Source of the DNA: a virus
Direction: 5' to 3' (one strand)
DNA: 64,000 nt
Virus record (IMG/VR): IMGVR_UViG_3300025655_000024
Coordinates: 16,180-80,179 of that record
Shown here: piece after piece, positions 39,101 to 46,339 of the stretch
How the letters are laid out: the number at the start of each line of letters is the position of its first letter
Position numbering within the stretch: position 1 is the first letter of the stretch
Position numbers and translations under genes: made by a program
The notes under the pieces: generated by a model
The model's database searches: none
Seen by the model: the letters and a program-made list of their open reading frames with translations, nothing else
What the model was told of the DNA's origin: nothing

Positions 39101-39702
39101 CGATATTCCTCATCGCTCAAAAACGAATTGCGGTCATTACGGTCTTGTTGATACAAGTCCATCATGCTCTCGCTTGGGCGACCAAGCAAATCCTCGTATT
39201 CAAAGGGAACAATATCACGCCTCTCCATTTCTTGCATGGTGTGAAGCATATTGTGTCCATCCTCATCCTCTTTGATCATTTCAAACAAATGCTCAATGAA
39301 ATGAGGGTCGCCCCATTGTGAACCATGTAGCAAAGGCATTACACAGTTATCCCAAGACAACGGGTGGCGTTTGCCAAATGGATTTTCCTCATGTGCTTTC
39401 GGCCAATCCTCAGCGTAATTCGTGCTAAATCGCCGTTGTCCTGCAACATAATCGTCATACCCATCGGGCAAATTGAGGTTTGAAAGAATGCTTGGTTTAT
39501 CCAAATCCTGCATTCGGTATGGCGGTTGTTCCATAGCCATTGGCATCATAGCCATGAGTGCGGAATCCTCCTTCTCAATGGCTTTACCGTCAGCATAGAA
39601 TTCCTCACACGCTTTGAGGTAAAGCGTGGAGTCAAAATTAGGGTTGGTGTGAAAAGAAACCAAAGCATCGGTTCGGATGCGAATGAATTCTTCACGGTTC
39701 AC
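36193..39702 (-). CDS. Large head-region protein with a DNA-ligase-like nucleotidyltransferase domain
   Basis: This is a 1,169-residue protein beside the protease and capsid genes. Residues about 715-880 resemble the adenylation domain of ATP-dependent ligases. Motif I is VVQKKPEGKRL, with Lys740 as the candidate nucleotidyl acceptor (K-x-x-G with Arg745). It is followed by VEKKGSKITAKDKKGKEI, DFVFDAFLKGKHLRAMDLL (motif III region, but the usual Asp-Gly-Glu is changed), LEDRLQIL, and KEGLLKN (motif IV). Later Lys residues near 866-868 could be motif V. The first 700 residues are unlike any ligase, rich in His, Asn and Met, and may be a virion structural part. Start GTG 39702 follows AGGTGATACC. 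Ligase-like status is inference; activity may be lost. Confidence 0.65.
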   Translation of the reverse strand: MNREEFIRIRTDALVSFHTNPNFDSTLYLKACEEFYADGKAIEKEDSALMAMMPMAMEQPPYRMQDLDKPSILSNLNLPDGYDDYVAGQRRFSTNYAEDWPKAHEENPFGKRHPLSWDNCVMPLLHGSQWGDPHFIEHLFEMIKEDEDGHNMLHTMQEMERRDIVPFEYEDLLGRPSESMMDLYQQDRNDRNSFLSDEEYREMKARQWGANVQQKGGMMAKNTSRLGLLSYLFGTEWQTPEQRHAFMELLKKMGQTEGEESPEARRIANNFKADAGISWDRAKRNWFERMTPLAKWWERASHHHGPVSPEPVRQGLNHFKSPFVLNDEGGIEPSHTHHYWSPYQFWGGVGRDANSLVSALTQSYPAAFEGWLGEALMGYLTDRTHPLNDQDDSFHGSGSSFFPQTINHPVMQNHPHKSAIGSGWEAGSENPRVRSFNRRRGLWNTVANQQHLHPSEVAGSGKRMIIPSLALTQQPLGRIISSHSDMGMPRIGPTRERHPGDEQYHTYHNDHYEKMDANLGQVMQEMAKEVMQRYGSDVFSTNAPNENVLANTISRGNVQQLAQAANYYMMRGSNPNTRTLAPMVLGDGLAPKEVNVGPVHPTSEATTPPVYLSGDMDAWGHKMPATLAWKWDKDANGIRFEVKDKPFDSLQKTVHEGHLQMIDPTHADRPIAPKEKDAPALYVTNNMGHIPVISGDLFKADDYEPTGVFETPLVPAHTVYKLDDIEELRGFSGDWVVQKKPEGKRLFVEKKGSKITAKDKKGKEIKLPDIVKEGVREQMGDFVFDAFLKGKHLRAMDLLVHRGEDIHMDPLEDRLQILRTMYHTNDNISFPMPLDTKFTDKEGLLKNSEAIGGDLWIRDAQSTFAKGKEAHHLWVLYTPSQDGLTKGTTLPFVSNDGENILLEYPGHRSPLVVKGEWDGNAFNVMSIEPNSPLARHAEKQIGVWGSVGVHLLKMGQRELSLYPPPFVTKDTFTFTRATLVEPNGEEDKVASILSHARSHIISADKAFSAESLIDKIKGLTENMLEQYGAEYGLERTEEGEWSVNEAIDDDTIETKQGTTLARISGSLSGGGWDGEMDMMTSPRGPTSLVDDEGIPMFDPNGMADETPLNMPKHISVKRTDKVGNEIEGELDIEGGRAVFRVPRKTNVEQAEEKEVIVEQEGDDEQMPIM

Positions 39703-39711
39703 GGTATCACC

Positions 39712-40497
39712 TCATTGGTGATTACCGATCTTCTCAATGAGGAATGCGATTTCATTGAGCAATCCTGAGTCACCACCCATCTTGTGTAGTGTGGCTAAGG
39801 AATCCTCAATGGGTGCGAGGTTTGGCTCGCCTTTCCTGTCGCCACCATCAACCAAATTCATGTGCAGGGTGCTTCCGTTTTCGTCATAGCCCGTCTTAGC
39901 GAAAGCAAAAATTTTCGCTGTTTCACTGATTGGTGACGAAGCAGGGGCTTTTTCTGTGTAAAACGGAATAGTGCCGTTTGTTTGATACGGTTTTGCTTCA
40001 ACGGGCGTTCCACCCGAATAGTCAATGAATTGTGGTGAAATGTTTTCAACGCCACTTTCTTGTTGATATTTAGCGATGATTTCCGAAGTCAAATCCTCTT
40101 TCTTGACCTTCTTTGAATCGGCTTCTTCCTTATCCTTGATTTTATCCGAAATAAACGGATTTGGTGCTGATGCACCGCCCACATTCATTTGGGTTTTCAT
40201 GCTGTGGCGAGGCTTGTTCGTTCCTCCCGTTGATGACGAAACAGGGGCATCGCCTTTCTTGACTTCTTTGAATGGGATTTTCTTATCGCCACGATCAGAC
40301 TTGTAGTCGCCTGTTTCTTTGCCTTTCTTGGAGGCTTCAATTTTCTTGCCAACAGCCTTTTCCCAACCCGACAATTTGCCGTCTTTGTCACGGTCAGCCA
40401 AATGGGGTTTTTCCAAAGTCGCCTTTTCCAATTCCTTAACCAAAGCCAACAATTCTCCGTGTGGAGTCTTTGCGGGTTCGTGCCATCGTGGTTGCAT
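39712..40497 (-). CDS. Lys-rich protein with an EF-hand-like loop
   Basis: The 261-residue product has a perfect 12-residue EF-hand type loop near residues 35-46 (DRDKDGKLSGWE), so Ca2+ binding is plausible, as in dockerin-like single loops. The middle is Lys/Ser/Gly-rich and probably disordered. The C-terminal half is more folded and ends in a helix (SGLLNEIAFLIEKIG). ATG 40497 follows AGGTGATAAAA; the frame is open 9 bases further. It lies between portal-proximal helical proteins and the large ligase-like protein. Function unknown. Confidence 0.75.
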   Translation of the reverse strand: MQPRWHEPAKTPHGELLALVKELEKATLEKPHLADRDKDGKLSGWEKAVGKKIEASKKGKETGDYKSDRGDKKIPFKEVKKGDAPVSSSTGGTNKPRHSMKTQMNVGGASAPNPFISDKIKDKEEADSKKVKKEDLTSEIIAKYQQESGVENISPQFIDYSGGTPVEAKPYQTNGTIPFYTEKAPASSPISETAKIFAFAKTGYDENGSTLHMNLVDGGDRKGEPNLAPIEDSLATLHKMGGDSGLLNEIAFLIEKIGNHQ

Positions 40498-40502
40498 TTT
40501 TA

Positions 40503-40874
40503 TCACCTGTAATTCCTGCTTGAAGGGCTACTTTTTGGAGGCATCGCTGCCTCCATTGATTGCCACATTCGCAATTCCTCATCGGCACTACGCTTTGTAA
40601 TCATAGCACCATCACCTGAATTAAAAGCGGAGGTGAAAGAACCTCCATCGCCCAATTCCCTGTTAAGTGGGTCATAGACTTCATCGGCCATTGGGGTAAT
40701 CGCCCGTAGCCAACCTGCCTTTCGCATCAATGTAGCGGGGTCATCCATAGCCTTCGTGAGCGTGGCGTTTTCGGATTTTAGTGAGGTGACTTCGGCACGA
40801 AGGCTTCTCACCTCAGCGACCAATTCCTTGAGCAAATCAGCGGTTGCTTCTCCAACGGACAATTCCTCACTCAT
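40503..40874 (-). CDS. Small coiled-coil protein
   Basis: A 123-residue protein with an N-terminal coiled coil (DLLKELVAEVRSLRAEVTSL, residues about 14-45) and a Ser/Met-rich tail. ATG 40874 overlaps the upstream stop as TGATG. Coiled coils next to the portal and protease often belong to scaffold or assembly proteins. Confidence 0.72.
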   Translation of the reverse strand: MSEELSVGEATADLLKELVAEVRSLRAEVTSLKSENATLTKAMDDPATLMRKAGWLRAITPMADEVYDPLNRELGDGGSFTSAFNSGDGAMITKRSADEELRMWQSMEAAMPPKSSPSSRNYR

Positions 40875-41446
40875 CACATACCACCCATCATCGGTCCGGG
40901 CATCGGCATACCGCCCGGTGGCATTCCCGCAGGGCCGGGTGAAGGCATATTCATCAACGAGGATAAGTCAGGCATACCCCCGCCCATTTCAGCACCCGGT
41001 GTGTGTTGAACCATAGCGGAGTCTTTCAAACGAATGACTTCGCACATATTGCGGATGTCCTCAACACGATCTCGCAAAGCCATCATAGAGTTAGCGTGTC
41101 CGAGAACGGTATCACCATCAAGGTTTTCGGAATATCGGGATTGGCCGATTGTTCCAATGTGTGCCGTAATGTCGGTGGCAAGATCGGTGAGGCGTTGCTC
41201 AAAATCGGACAGGGCTTCTTTGCTTGAGGAATACACTTTGCCCGATTGAGTGAGGGCATCCATTTCCTTTGGCGTTGGCGCACCCATTGACTCAGGTGGA
41301 GTCGGTGCGGGTGCGGGAGGTGAAACCTGTGCGGGCATCTGTGCCTGTTGTCCCGTTGGGTCGCCATCCTGTTTTCGCAACATCATGCTCTCACGCAAAG
41401 CGACCACTTTCATGCGGTCAGCAATTGATGGTGAAGCACGATACAT
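40874..41446 (-). CDS. Helical protein with Pro/Met/Gly-rich tails
   Basis: A 190-residue protein: an N-terminal helical part (ADRMKVVALRESMMLRKQDG), a Pro-rich linker, a central helical region (EALSDFEQRLTDLATDITAH) and a C-terminal low-complexity tail of Met, Pro and Gly. ATG 41446 lies 5 bases after the upstream stop. Position suggests a head assembly role; no family recognised. Confidence 0.7.
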   Translation of the reverse strand: MYRASPSIADRMKVVALRESMMLRKQDGDPTGQQAQMPAQVSPPAPAPTPPESMGAPTPKEMDALTQSGKVYSSSKEALSDFEQRLTDLATDITAHIGTIGQSRYSENLDGDTVLGHANSMMALRDRVEDIRNMCEVIRLKDSAMVQHTPGAEMGGGMPDLSSLMNMPSPGPAGMPPGGMPMPGPMMGGM

Positions 41447-41451
41447 TTGAA

Positions 41452-41826
41452 TCAGTCCTGTTGTGGTCGCCAAAAGGTTGAGGAACGGCCATATCGGGAC
41501 ACTCCGAGAACGGTTGCCCCCTCAGTGCCGTCATAGTCGCTGACAGTGTTGCGGTGTTGTGCCACATTACCAAGAACACGCCCATCGCCTTGAACAACAC
41601 TCTCATCGCTCTTGGCAATTTGTGCCGTAGCCATGAAAGACTTGTGCAAATCCAAATCACGCTCAAGAATAGCGAGAGCATTCTTTGCCTCACTAATGTG
41701 CTTGGCAACATCATCGGTATTGTTGTGTGCGATTGCCTGTTGCATGGCTTCCATGCTCGCCAAAGCACGCCTTGCCATAGGATCCATTTTCGTAATCAGT
41801 CCAAAATCAAGAAAGCCTTCCGTCAT
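41452..41826 (-). CDS. Helical head-region protein
   Basis: A 124-residue protein starting at ATG 41826 after GGAGGGTTGATTGAG. It has a helical middle (ISEAKNALAILERDLDLHKS). It shares a general layout with the next protein (helical, charged), and they lie together downstream of the portal. Function unknown. Confidence 0.68.
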   Translation of the reverse strand: MTEGFLDFGLITKMDPMARRALASMEAMQQAIAHNNTDDVAKHISEAKNALAILERDLDLHKSFMATAQIAKSDESVVQGDGRVLGNVAQHRNTVSDYDGTEGATVLGVSRYGRSSTFWRPQQD

Positions 41827-41868
41827 CTCAATCAACCCTCCCCACACGCTTCACACAAATGAATGTTT

Positions 41869-43656
41869 TCATAAACCTAACCTCCGATTGAGGTTATTCA
41901 ATTTTTCATCAACATTGGATTCGGCAGGGCTTCTTTCACTTCGCCTGTCTTGAACGGTTTGGCTCATGTGATGCTCTCCGTCAAAGCGATTCACACGGTC
42001 AGGGCTTTTGCCACCACTTCTCCGTGAATGCAAATTCAATTGTGATTTGCCTCGTGTTCTCAATGGTCGCAAATCCGTTCCATGAGTGGTTGTCATAGCC
42101 GAGGGTATGGGGCGAGAGCCATGAATGTCATCCTCAACATTCCGTTTCCAAATTTCATCCATCGTTGGTGGTAAAATGTGGGATTTAGCCATCGCACCCC
42201 CACCTTGTTGCGGTGGCGCACCTTCAGGCGGTGGGCCTGTTTGCGGTGGTGGCGGTGGTGCTTCTTTGTAATCAAAGTGAAGGTAGCCATTGTCATCACG
42301 CAATTGAGCATCATAGCCCGCTTGCTTCATTTGCATCATGTTGCGGATAGCCATTTCATCCCTTCGCATAGCCATGATTTCATCCTCTTCCTCATGTGGA
42401 TTGAGAATGATTTCCCACTCGCTAATTTGAAGGGCTTCAAGCAATAGAGGGAATAGACGATTGTTATACAGGTTTTGACTTGAAGCCAAAGCCCGATTGG
42501 TGACGACAATTTGCATTCCTTCGTTGTTCAAACCACCGCCCGACACATCGTTCATAAACACATTTGATACACCGTAAAACGATGAAATGCGTTGGCGAAT
42601 GTCGTCTTTGATCGGGATGTATTGTAATTCTTCAAGGGTGTCCATCATACGCACATATTCAAGACCACCACGACCCGTTTCTGTTTCAACACCAACCGTA
42701 GGAATGTATTGTGGGTCACGCTCAAGGTGTTCCTGAATGTTGCGTGCGGTTCGCTCAACGGTTTCAAGGTTGGATGATTTAATCACCATCACACCTCTCG
42801 GCATCCGCCTCTTTTGGTAAGCCGAATACACATAATTGTCCATCGCAATCAGCGTGTTCACTTGTCGCCATAGTGTAGCAACGGGCGAGCGACCATACAA
42901 TTTTGAGGGCGACCATTTGCTCAAATGGATGACTTCGCCTTCGGTATAGACCTGTCCTGCACCAACACCTGCGAGGTTCATGTAATGAATGGGAACAACG
43001 GGTAATCCTGTTTTCGGACATTTCTCATCCTTGTCGCTTGTGCGGAATGACCTGTCCAACAGGCTCGTGTATTGCTTGCCCCCACGCACACCACGCTTAT
43101 CGGCAACAATACGCATGAAAATGGGGTCAGCACGAGTGATTTCTTTGATGCGGTAAAATTGTGGTTGTCCTGTGTTGGGATCCACGAAATACTCCTTCGT
43201 GAGAATCAGGTATGCGTCATCAACAATGTTCAAGTCCATTTCCACTTCACGAAGGACTTCAAGGAATGATTGCGACATTCGGTTGTCCTCGTGGAGAAGG
43301 GCGTTTGCATATTCCAATTGTCCCTTATCCGCATCACGAACCTCGCCTCCGCACATACGGCACGAGTCCACTGCCTTGTTGTATTCTTCATCGCACTCTC
43401 GGCACTTTTTCACAAATTTTGGTTTCCATGTCCAACCTTTGCGGAATGTTTCAGTCGCCAAGTGATTGAGAATTGAACGCAACACCAAACACTCGTATGA
43501 GGCAGCGTATAGTGCGGGGATGGTAATACCCTGCAACAATGGAGGCTCTTGGACACCTGTGGTGAACAATGGCATCTGTGGCGTGGGTGTTTCATGGCGT
43601 TCCATGTCCATGCCAAGAGCCGAAAACAAACGGTCAATGCGTTTCTTTTCACTCAT
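41869..43656 (-). CDS. Portal protein with zinc-ribbon insert
   Basis: The 595-residue protein has a portal-family layout: CLVLRSILNHLATETFRKGW near residue 58, LNIVDDAYLILTKEY, HLSKWSPSKLYGRSPVATLW, the stem region with NYVYSAYQKRRMPRGVMVI, and ISSFYGVSNVFMNDVSGGGL then IVVTNRALASSQNLYNNRL. It forms the ring through which DNA enters and leaves. Residues 87-104 contain CREC and CRMC, a zinc ribbon inserted into the wing region. The last 120 residues are Pro-rich and basic, probably disordered. ATG 43656 follows GAGGTGATTGCCC and overlaps the upstream stop by 8 bases. Confidence 0.88.
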   Translation of the reverse strand: MSEKKRIDRLFSALGMDMERHETPTPQMPLFTTGVQEPPLLQGITIPALYAASYECLVLRSILNHLATETFRKGWTWKPKFVKKCRECDEEYNKAVDSCRMCGGEVRDADKGQLEYANALLHEDNRMSQSFLEVLREVEMDLNIVDDAYLILTKEYFVDPNTGQPQFYRIKEITRADPIFMRIVADKRGVRGGKQYTSLLDRSFRTSDKDEKCPKTGLPVVPIHYMNLAGVGAGQVYTEGEVIHLSKWSPSKLYGRSPVATLWRQVNTLIAMDNYVYSAYQKRRMPRGVMVIKSSNLETVERTARNIQEHLERDPQYIPTVGVETETGRGGLEYVRMMDTLEELQYIPIKDDIRQRISSFYGVSNVFMNDVSGGGLNNEGMQIVVTNRALASSQNLYNNRLFPLLLEALQISEWEIILNPHEEEDEIMAMRRDEMAIRNMMQMKQAGYDAQLRDDNGYLHFDYKEAPPPPPQTGPPPEGAPPQQGGGAMAKSHILPPTMDEIWKRNVEDDIHGSRPIPSAMTTTHGTDLRPLRTRGKSQLNLHSRRSGGKSPDRVNRFDGEHHMSQTVQDRRSERSPAESNVDEKLNNLNRRLGL

Positions 43657-44896
43657 GGGCAATCACCTCAAACGCTCGCTTCAATTTGTCCTCCGACATC
43701 CCCCACGCCTTAAGCAATTCAACCTGCTCTTTCTTTGAAGCGTAGGTGTAAGTCAAAAGACGCATAGCCGTTTCATCACCTTCATAGGATTTGAGCAAAA
43801 CCGCAGCATTCCTTTTGTTTTCATTCAAATAGGGATAGGCTTTGCGGGCTGCCTTTTGCACTGAAAGGTCGCCTTCAATGACGAATTGGCGATCTTCCCA
43901 CATAATGTTGCCCACGCCAAGACTCTCCTTTAACACAACGGTAAATTCATCACCTCTTTTGCTCGTGAACGGCAAAAACAAACGAGGCGAACCTGATGGC
44001 GTAATTTCCAAGTGTCCACCAACATCCCAAAGGTTAGCGATGAAATTGTCAGCATTTTTGAGCATGATTTTGGGGGACTGTTTGCCGTAAAGCAGTGCCT
44101 TTGAGTCATTATTCCTCGCTTTGCCAACCACTTCAATGTCAAACAAAAAGCCGTGTGATTTGATGAGCATGGCAATTTCAGCCGAAGTCGCTGTGCTATG
44201 TGATGCGAGCATTTGTGAAGTCATCCCACCATAATCGTCTATGTTTTGTGATGCTTTGCTCAATATGTCATATTCTCGTCGGCTCAAACGGCTTTCAGCG
44301 TTGAGTCGGTCAGACCATTCTTTCCATATTGCTTCTCGTGTTTCTTCGTCAGCGTTTCGTGACGAAACAACCGCTTTACGAAACAGGAATTCCAAGCGTT
44401 CACCATGCGTAGCGAGCATATTGAAATCGTTATCACGGACATCAATGTGTCCCCAATCGCTGTCACGCCACCATGAAAATTCTTTGAGCAAAGCATCCTG
44501 TTCCTGCTTCAACAAATTGATTAGGCGAGGGATAATGGCTTCTTCACCATTTTCCTGCATGATTTTGATTATTTGATCGCCACTTGTGCCAAAATTGTCC
44601 ATGAAATAACTGCGTGTTATTCCCACCGTTGGCGTTGCCGTTGTTCCCGGTTGGTCGGTTGGCATACCTTCGTTTTCGTTGCCTGAAAATCCTTGAATCT
44701 GTGAACCCGCTGTTGCTTGAGGTGGCATTTCCTGCTGTTGCTCTTGTTGGATGGTTTTGGCTTCCTCTTGTTTTGCTTCTTCCAATTCTTTGGTCTTTTC
44801 AGCAACCTTCTCCGAAGCCATTTGCTGATTGTTTGGCAACAATTTGAGGATGGCACTATCCATCGTATTCAGCATGGGATTCCATTCAATTTTCAT
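43649..44896 (-). CDS. Unknown protein between terminase and portal
   Basis: A 415-residue protein with a Glu/Gln-rich coiled-coil N-terminus (residues 28-60), a Pro/Gly/Thr linker, and a mixed alpha/beta core (for example FLFRKAVVSSRNADEETREA, GHLEITPSGSPRLFLPF, DEFTVVLKESLGVG). It ends in helices near residues 355-415. The ATG overlaps the terminase stop (ATGA). No family is recognised; gene order suggests a packaging or portal-associated factor. Confidence 0.75.
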   Translation of the reverse strand: MKIEWNPMLNTMDSAILKLLPNNQQMASEKVAEKTKELEEAKQEEAKTIQQEQQQEMPPQATAGSQIQGFSGNENEGMPTDQPGTTATPTVGITRSYFMDNFGTSGDQIIKIMQENGEEAIIPRLINLLKQEQDALLKEFSWWRDSDWGHIDVRDNDFNMLATHGERLEFLFRKAVVSSRNADEETREAIWKEWSDRLNAESRLSRREYDILSKASQNIDDYGGMTSQMLASHSTATSAEIAMLIKSHGFLFDIEVVGKARNNDSKALLYGKQSPKIMLKNADNFIANLWDVGGHLEITPSGSPRLFLPFTSKRGDEFTVVLKESLGVGNIMWEDRQFVIEGDLSVQKAARKAYPYLNENKRNAAVLLKSYEGDETAMRLLTYTYASKKEQVELLKAWGMSEDKLKRAFEVIAHE

Positions 44897-46329
44897 GCGT
44901 CAGCCCACCCTATTCGTTTTGTCCACGCCTCGCTGTCAAGAATCACGATGCTGTCTTTATACTCCTTCGTAGCCTGAACCGCAAGGGCGAGGGCAATAAC
45001 TGTATCGTCGTGTTTTCCAAGCGACTCCATTTTACCATTCGGCAACATGGTGAACATGGACAATTCGTTTATCAAAATGTCCATCAATCTTCGTGTAGCC
45101 CCATCCTCTTTGTAGGGCAAAATCAAATGCCGTTGTTCAAAGTGCAATTGAAGAGTGTGAATGACCGCTTCTTTTTTCATACGGCTCATGGTGAATGGTT
45201 TGATGGGCAAATCGCTGATTTCTTTCAACACTTGATGAAATGCCTGTGCGAAATTGTTGGTTTCCAATTCCACAATGACGGGATTGTAGCGAGTGTTTAA
45301 TTCTATGATTTTGTCAATTTGGTCGTTGAATGACATTCCTTTTTCACGGTGCATCCAAACCACACGCTTGTGTCGGTTTTCATCCACCGCAATCACGACC
45401 ATGCAGGTGTAGTCGGCTGAACGGTCAGGGCTGATTGCAGGATCCCAACCGATGTAATAATTCACATCCTCTCGGTTGGGGTCGGCATACGGGTCAAATT
45501 CAAACGCATATTCCAAGTCCTTGCATGGTTCAACCATATCTTCGGGGAATAGACTCGCATCGCTCGCAATTGGGCGACACAGGTATTCACGGGTAAATGC
45601 AATTGAAGTCATTTCGCTTCTTCGCCCTTGTAGTGCTTCAAGACTCCAACGCTCAGGCCACAGCGGTTCACCCGTCTGCTCACTAATGGCGGGGTATTCA
45701 CGGACTTGATAGCCACTCAAGCCTTTCAATTCTTGGTAAAGGTCGGTGTAGGAGAACGGAGTGCCGACAATGCACAATTGTGCCGAGTGGTGAAGCACAG
45801 GCAACAAAGCGGTGTAAAACCACGAAGCGATGTGTGCTAATTGTGTTGATGCTTCGCTTGACAGAATATCGTCAAGCACCACGATGTCAGGGTGCGCACC
45901 ACGCACAGCCTTACCGACTGACATAGCCGATATGGATGATTTGTTTGTCATTTTGAATTTCTGTTTCGCCCATCCTCGTGCGGGCTTCAAATGCGAAAGC
46001 ACAGGATTTGACTCAATCAATTCATTCATTTTCGCCATGTGTTCAATGGACTGATGCTGACTGTGTGAAAAGAATAGCACTTCTGTGCCGGGATTGTAAG
46101 CCATTTTCCATAGCAAATAGACTCGGTAAAACACCGATTTGCCGTGATCACGAGAAGCGATTACACAGGTTTTGTTGTGTTCCTCCGACATGGCAAACCA
46201 TTCTTCGTGAAAGTCGGCTAATTGATAGCCTTCTTCTTTGCCACAAATGTCCTCAAAAAAGAATTTGAAATCCCTGCGCCCCATTTCCCAATCCACTTTG
46301 TTGGCGAGGTCAAGGACACCTGCTGACAC
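44893..46329 (-). CDS. terL: Terminase large subunit
   Basis: The 478-residue protein has both halves of a packaging motor. The ATPase part has a Walker A variant VIASRDHGKSVF (residues 56-67) and Walker B DIVVLDDIL (148-156), followed by a coupling motif LCIVGTPF. The nuclease part has acidic residues at Asp296 (YYIGWDPA), Glu354 (VIVELETN) and Asp441-442 (GKHDDTVIALAL), as in RNase H-like terminase nucleases. It cuts concatemers and pumps DNA through the portal. The start is GTG 46329 after AGGTGATGCCCC. It is followed by the unknown 415-residue protein and the portal. Confidence 0.93.
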   Translation of the reverse strand: MSAGVLDLANKVDWEMGRRDFKFFFEDICGKEEGYQLADFHEEWFAMSEEHNKTCVIASRDHGKSVFYRVYLLWKMAYNPGTEVLFFSHSQHQSIEHMAKMNELIESNPVLSHLKPARGWAKQKFKMTNKSSISAMSVGKAVRGAHPDIVVLDDILSSEASTQLAHIASWFYTALLPVLHHSAQLCIVGTPFSYTDLYQELKGLSGYQVREYPAISEQTGEPLWPERWSLEALQGRRSEMTSIAFTREYLCRPIASDASLFPEDMVEPCKDLEYAFEFDPYADPNREDVNYYIGWDPAISPDRSADYTCMVVIAVDENRHKRVVWMHREKGMSFNDQIDKIIELNTRYNPVIVELETNNFAQAFHQVLKEISDLPIKPFTMSRMKKEAVIHTLQLHFEQRHLILPYKEDGATRRLMDILINELSMFTMLPNGKMESLGKHDDTVIALALAVQATKEYKDSIVILDSEAWTKRIGWADA

Positions 46330-46339
46330 GGGGCATCAC

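Noticed and set aside
43440-43446. ETFRKGW in the portal as another copy of the AFxxGWxxxK peptide.
   Set aside because: The sequence around it belongs to the ordinary portal fold and lacks the final Lys spacing, so I count it as coincidence.
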